The notes beneath the pieces are model-generated. The model was not told the DNA's origin. It did no database searches and worked only from the letters and a program-made list of their open reading frames with translations. Made by a program: the position numbers and the translations under genes. DNA of 64,000 nucleotides from contig CM114273.1 in NCBI GenBank assembly GCA_050084515.1, positions 15,996,001 to 16,060,000 of the forward strand, written 5' to 3'. Of this stretch, positions 61,340 to 64,000 are shown one piece after another. Source of the stretch: Blasia pusilla (Eukaryota; Marchantiophyta; Marchantiopsida; Blasiales). Position 1 is the first letter of the stretch. The number at the start of each line of letters is the position of its first letter.

Positions 61340-62784
61340 TCATGATGTACCTTCTAAATCCATAATGGTGTCTCCTAAGCTATCAAACTCAGTTGTAGGT
61401 CCTAAACGACCATGAATAGTGGAAGGTTTGTTGACAATATCAGGGGTGTAATTTTGCATCTTCTCTCGCCATTTGATAACAACTAACAAAGTTCCTAGCA
61501 CTTCATTTTGGACTAATACATTTGATGGAGTAAACAGAGGAAGTTCTTCAAGATTGATCGTGAGGTTGGATACGACTTCAGGGAGAGACTTTGTATAATT
61601 GTCAAACTGGCGTTTCCAATGTTTGTTGACATAATCGATCTCCTCGCTCATCAGTTGTTCGAAGCTCTTGCCTGCTTCCTGGATTAACTCCTTGACATCT
61701 TTAGGGTCTAAGCGCACGCCGTTGAGCGACTTTTGCTCCGCCTCAAGACATCGATCCTACCTATGGCTTCTGACCATTGTGCCACTAAGTCCTTGTTAGT
61801 TTCTTGTTGTTCTTGAAGTAACTTCGAAGTGTGAGCGTTTTGTGATGCTACTTTCTTGAACTCGTGGCTGATAAGATGCACTTGTTGTCGGTATTGTTGA
61901 ATCAATTGCGAAGCTTCCTTGACTTGCGAAGCCAACAGATCAGCCCCACACTCCATGTTGATCGCCAAGCTTTCCCATTGGCGTGCATTCCGCGATTCAT
62001 ACTGAGCTTGGACTAAGTCGCCTTGAACTTAACGAAGCGTCAATTTAGTATCTTCGACTTCTTGATTCCGAAGCAGAAGGTTTGTTTCTACCACTCTGCG
62101 CTGTGCTTCGTTCTCTAATGAAGCTTGTGCCCTACAGTTGATGGCATCGAGCGCTTGTAAATACTGGTCCACATTTTTTGTATCATCAAGGTGTAGTACT
62201 TGCTGTAATTGGTTGATTACAAGAACTGCCAGATTCAGAAACCACACTACGCACCAAAGAGTAGGGATCTCATCGCTAGTGTGAGGCGTCTCCTCGGAAT
62301 CTTCTTGCGGTGCTGGCTCTGTTTCGGAAGGGGTCTCAAACTAAACTCTTCCTCGCTTCGGTCTTGGCAGCTCGGTTGTCTCCTCGTCTTTTCCTAAAGC
62401 CGAAGTATGTGGGTGTTGTCTCTAGGCTGCTTTGCGCGTCGGAGTAACTTTGCGGCTTCCACTGGACACCGTTTCGCCCCTTCTTGGTAAGCGTACGGGA
62501 GTGACTTGCGACCAATCTACCGCCTTGTCGGCCGTCATTTCCTGCTTATGAATGTACAAATGGATTGAAAAAGGAGACAAGAAGGGTTTCGCGCTCGGAT
62601 GAAGCACTTTGAGCATTGCACGTATGTGCCCGTCCACAAAAGAAGCAAAGTCGACTCCTGGTGCTTTGAGGTCCAGATGCTGATTCCAGAGGATGTAGCA
62701 CATCTTGACAAGCTTATTCGTCAAGTAGTAAGAACAAGCATGATAAAACAAGTTCATTAAATGGTTGCAAAATTGTCCAAACAA
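61340..62784 (-). pseudogene. Extra ORF after pol in C3 (coiled coil, unknown function)
   Basis: About 480 codons on the pol strand between integrase and the polypurine tract. The pieces 62784-62422, 62247-62029 and 61968-61708 share one frame, broken by stops; 61717-61340 needs one frame change. N-terminal half: hydrophobic-helical (LMNLFYHACSYYLTNKLVKM), then a basic, Pro/Arg-rich stretch. C-terminal half: Gln/Lys/Glu-rich heptads (ASQLIQQYRQQVHLISHEF; KLLQEQQETNKDLVAQW), predicted coiled coil. No signal peptide or clear membrane anchor is seen, so an env-type protein is not supported. It could be an accessory retroelement protein. Confidence 0.5.
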
Positions 62785-62892
62785 GGGTGGGACAACAAAG
62801 TAGCTTTGTAGCCATTCCTGCTGAGGCGATCGGACGTCACAGAACCGAGTGCCAAAAAGTCTTCGTGCTTTACCATGGATTCGGTGTCATAC

Positions 62893-64000
62893 TCATACTC
62901 TGGAGCGGCCGAGAGCATGTAAGTGGCTATGCAACTTTCTGGTGACTCCGTCCATGAAAATAACCGCCTGGTTAATCAAGGGGTGTTTATATAGTCGAGG
63001 CACTATGCGGTTTCTTGGTTGTGGCGGGGTGACTGTTACAATCCAGCCGCAACAATCACGGTCGGCGCTTTGCCGAAACTCCCATACCTCTGCACTTTGC
63101 GCTTTGCATAAGTTCCAATACTTCTGCTCTTTGCGCTTTGCATAAGTACAAGCAGTCTCCCAACCCCCCTTCCTCACGCTTTTAGTCCGGGTAGGGTTGT
63201 GGCTCATGATACCTTCGAACATGCATGCCATTGACACGAGTTGGTAGTGCTTCACCTTGTAAGGTCCCCAATTGCAGTGATCCGTTTTAATATATGGCTA
63301 AGACCTGGTAGGGTCCCATCCAGTTCAATTTTAACTTCCCGAGGAACTTTATCCGATGATTATCATATAACAACATCAGGTCCTCGACGCTTATAGATTG
63401 CGGCCGTAGATGTCGGTCGTATCGTTGTTTCCATTTGTCTTGTACACGTTTGATCTGGCGTAGAGCCAAGATGCGTGCTTCCTCCAATGCTACTAAGGTG
63501 TCATTCCTTCCCTGAAGAACCTCGGCGACGGCCTCCATTCTATTTCCCTCCAACACGCGATAAGTGGGCAGAGCCCATTCAATAGGTGTCAAGGGTTGAA
63601 CTCCATAAGTCAGGTAGAATGGGGTATACTTCGTAGTAACCTTCTCGGCTGTCCGGTAGGCCCACAATGTGGCTACAATTTTCATGTCCCAATCATAGGA
63701 ATATGTAACTGTCAATCTATTCAATATCCGGCAGATCAGTCCATTAGATTTTCAATAAACCCGTTAGCTTTAGGGTTGTAGGGCGTGGTCTTCGGATGCT
63801 TAATTAGGAAGTGGGACCTTAGAGACTGGTTCAGGAAATGGATGCCACGATCACTTACTAATTCCAACGGGCAGCCATACTGGGTGATAATTATTTCGTA
63901 TAAAAATTTGGCCACCGCCTCACTATCATCTTTGCGCGTGGCTACCGCCTCCACCATCTTGGTACAATAGTCGGTAGCTATCAAAATATATTTTCGCCTC
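62893..64000 (-). pseudogene. Integrase of Ty3/gypsy element C3
   Basis: Minus-strand integrase, running off the right edge. Core: DYCTKMVEAVATRKD (first catalytic Asp), YGCPLELVSDRGIHFLN (second Asp), KTTPYNPKANGFIENLMD (catalytic Glu). Then WAYRTAEKVTTKYTPFYLTY, a helical segment with coiled-coil character, and the C-terminal KFLGKLKLNWMGPYQVLAIY. A TAA/frame change near 63725 and another near 63286 split it. The tail at 63255-62893 is Arg-rich and of unknown role. No chromodomain or PHD finger is seen, unlike C2 and the PHD-type elements. Confidence 0.8.

Noticed and set aside
61340-62784. Envelope protein of an endogenous retrovirus-like element
   Set aside because: No signal peptide, fusion peptide or membrane anchor is visible; only coiled-coil character and position.

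Overview
The window looks like nuclear DNA of a land plant, most likely a bryophyte (moss-type). Its one clearly host-like gene is a BAHD hydroxycinnamoyl-CoA:shikimate/quinate transferase (HCT) with the usual single intron and a very long Asn/Gly/His-rich loop between its two domains. Extended interdomain loops are known from moss HCT. The species assignment is inference. The rest is nested, decayed transposable elements and AT-rich DNA with nothing recognisable.

Layout. 1-23 kb is a nest. A minus-strand Ty3/gypsy chromovirus (C1; pieces 1-2151 and 22040-22840) is split inside its reverse transcriptase by a 20-kb insertion flanked by CAAT. The insertion is a second chromovirus (C2, plus strand; ~517-bp LTRs at 2277-2794 and 21522-22039). 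C2 in turn holds a fragment of a Ty3/gypsy element whose integrase ends in a PHD finger (2797-5170) and a 12.4-kb MULE-like DNA transposon (MULE-1, 5598-18009). 23-33 kb is mostly unique and contains HCT (25236-28120), flanked by two diverged copies of one dispersed repeat. 33-42 kb is a second decayed PHD-type Ty3/gypsy element on the minus strand. 43-47.1 kb plus 59.2-59.8 kb is one LINE, cut by MULE-2 (47139-59229) with a perfect 10-bp target duplication. 60.3-64 kb is the 3' half of a further Ty3/gypsy element (C3) with a 1-kb LTR and an extra coiled-coil ORF after pol.

The most unusual system is the MULE family, present as two related 12-kb copies. Each has two divergent genes. The rightward gene is a MULE-type transposase (Cys/His zinc-binding N-terminus, DDE-like core, C-terminal SWIM finger). 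The leftward gene is intron-rich and encodes a coiled coil, a ParB-like domain (DGNHK motif) and a DNA amino-methyltransferase-like domain. The shared promoter region, the larger introns and both flanks are studded with dozens of copies of a 27-bp palindrome (arms GCAACCCGTCGG and CCGACGGGTTGC, 3-nt variable core). In the promoter region the palindromes are spaced at 67 bp in both copies, and in one intron at 64 bp. I infer that the palindromes are binding or modification sites for an element-encoded protein. Both copies are broken, in largely complementary places: MULE-1 lost much of the transposase core, MULE-2 lost part of the methyltransferase.

Limits: similarity calls rest on motifs read by eye. 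No database search, alignment program or structure prediction was run.
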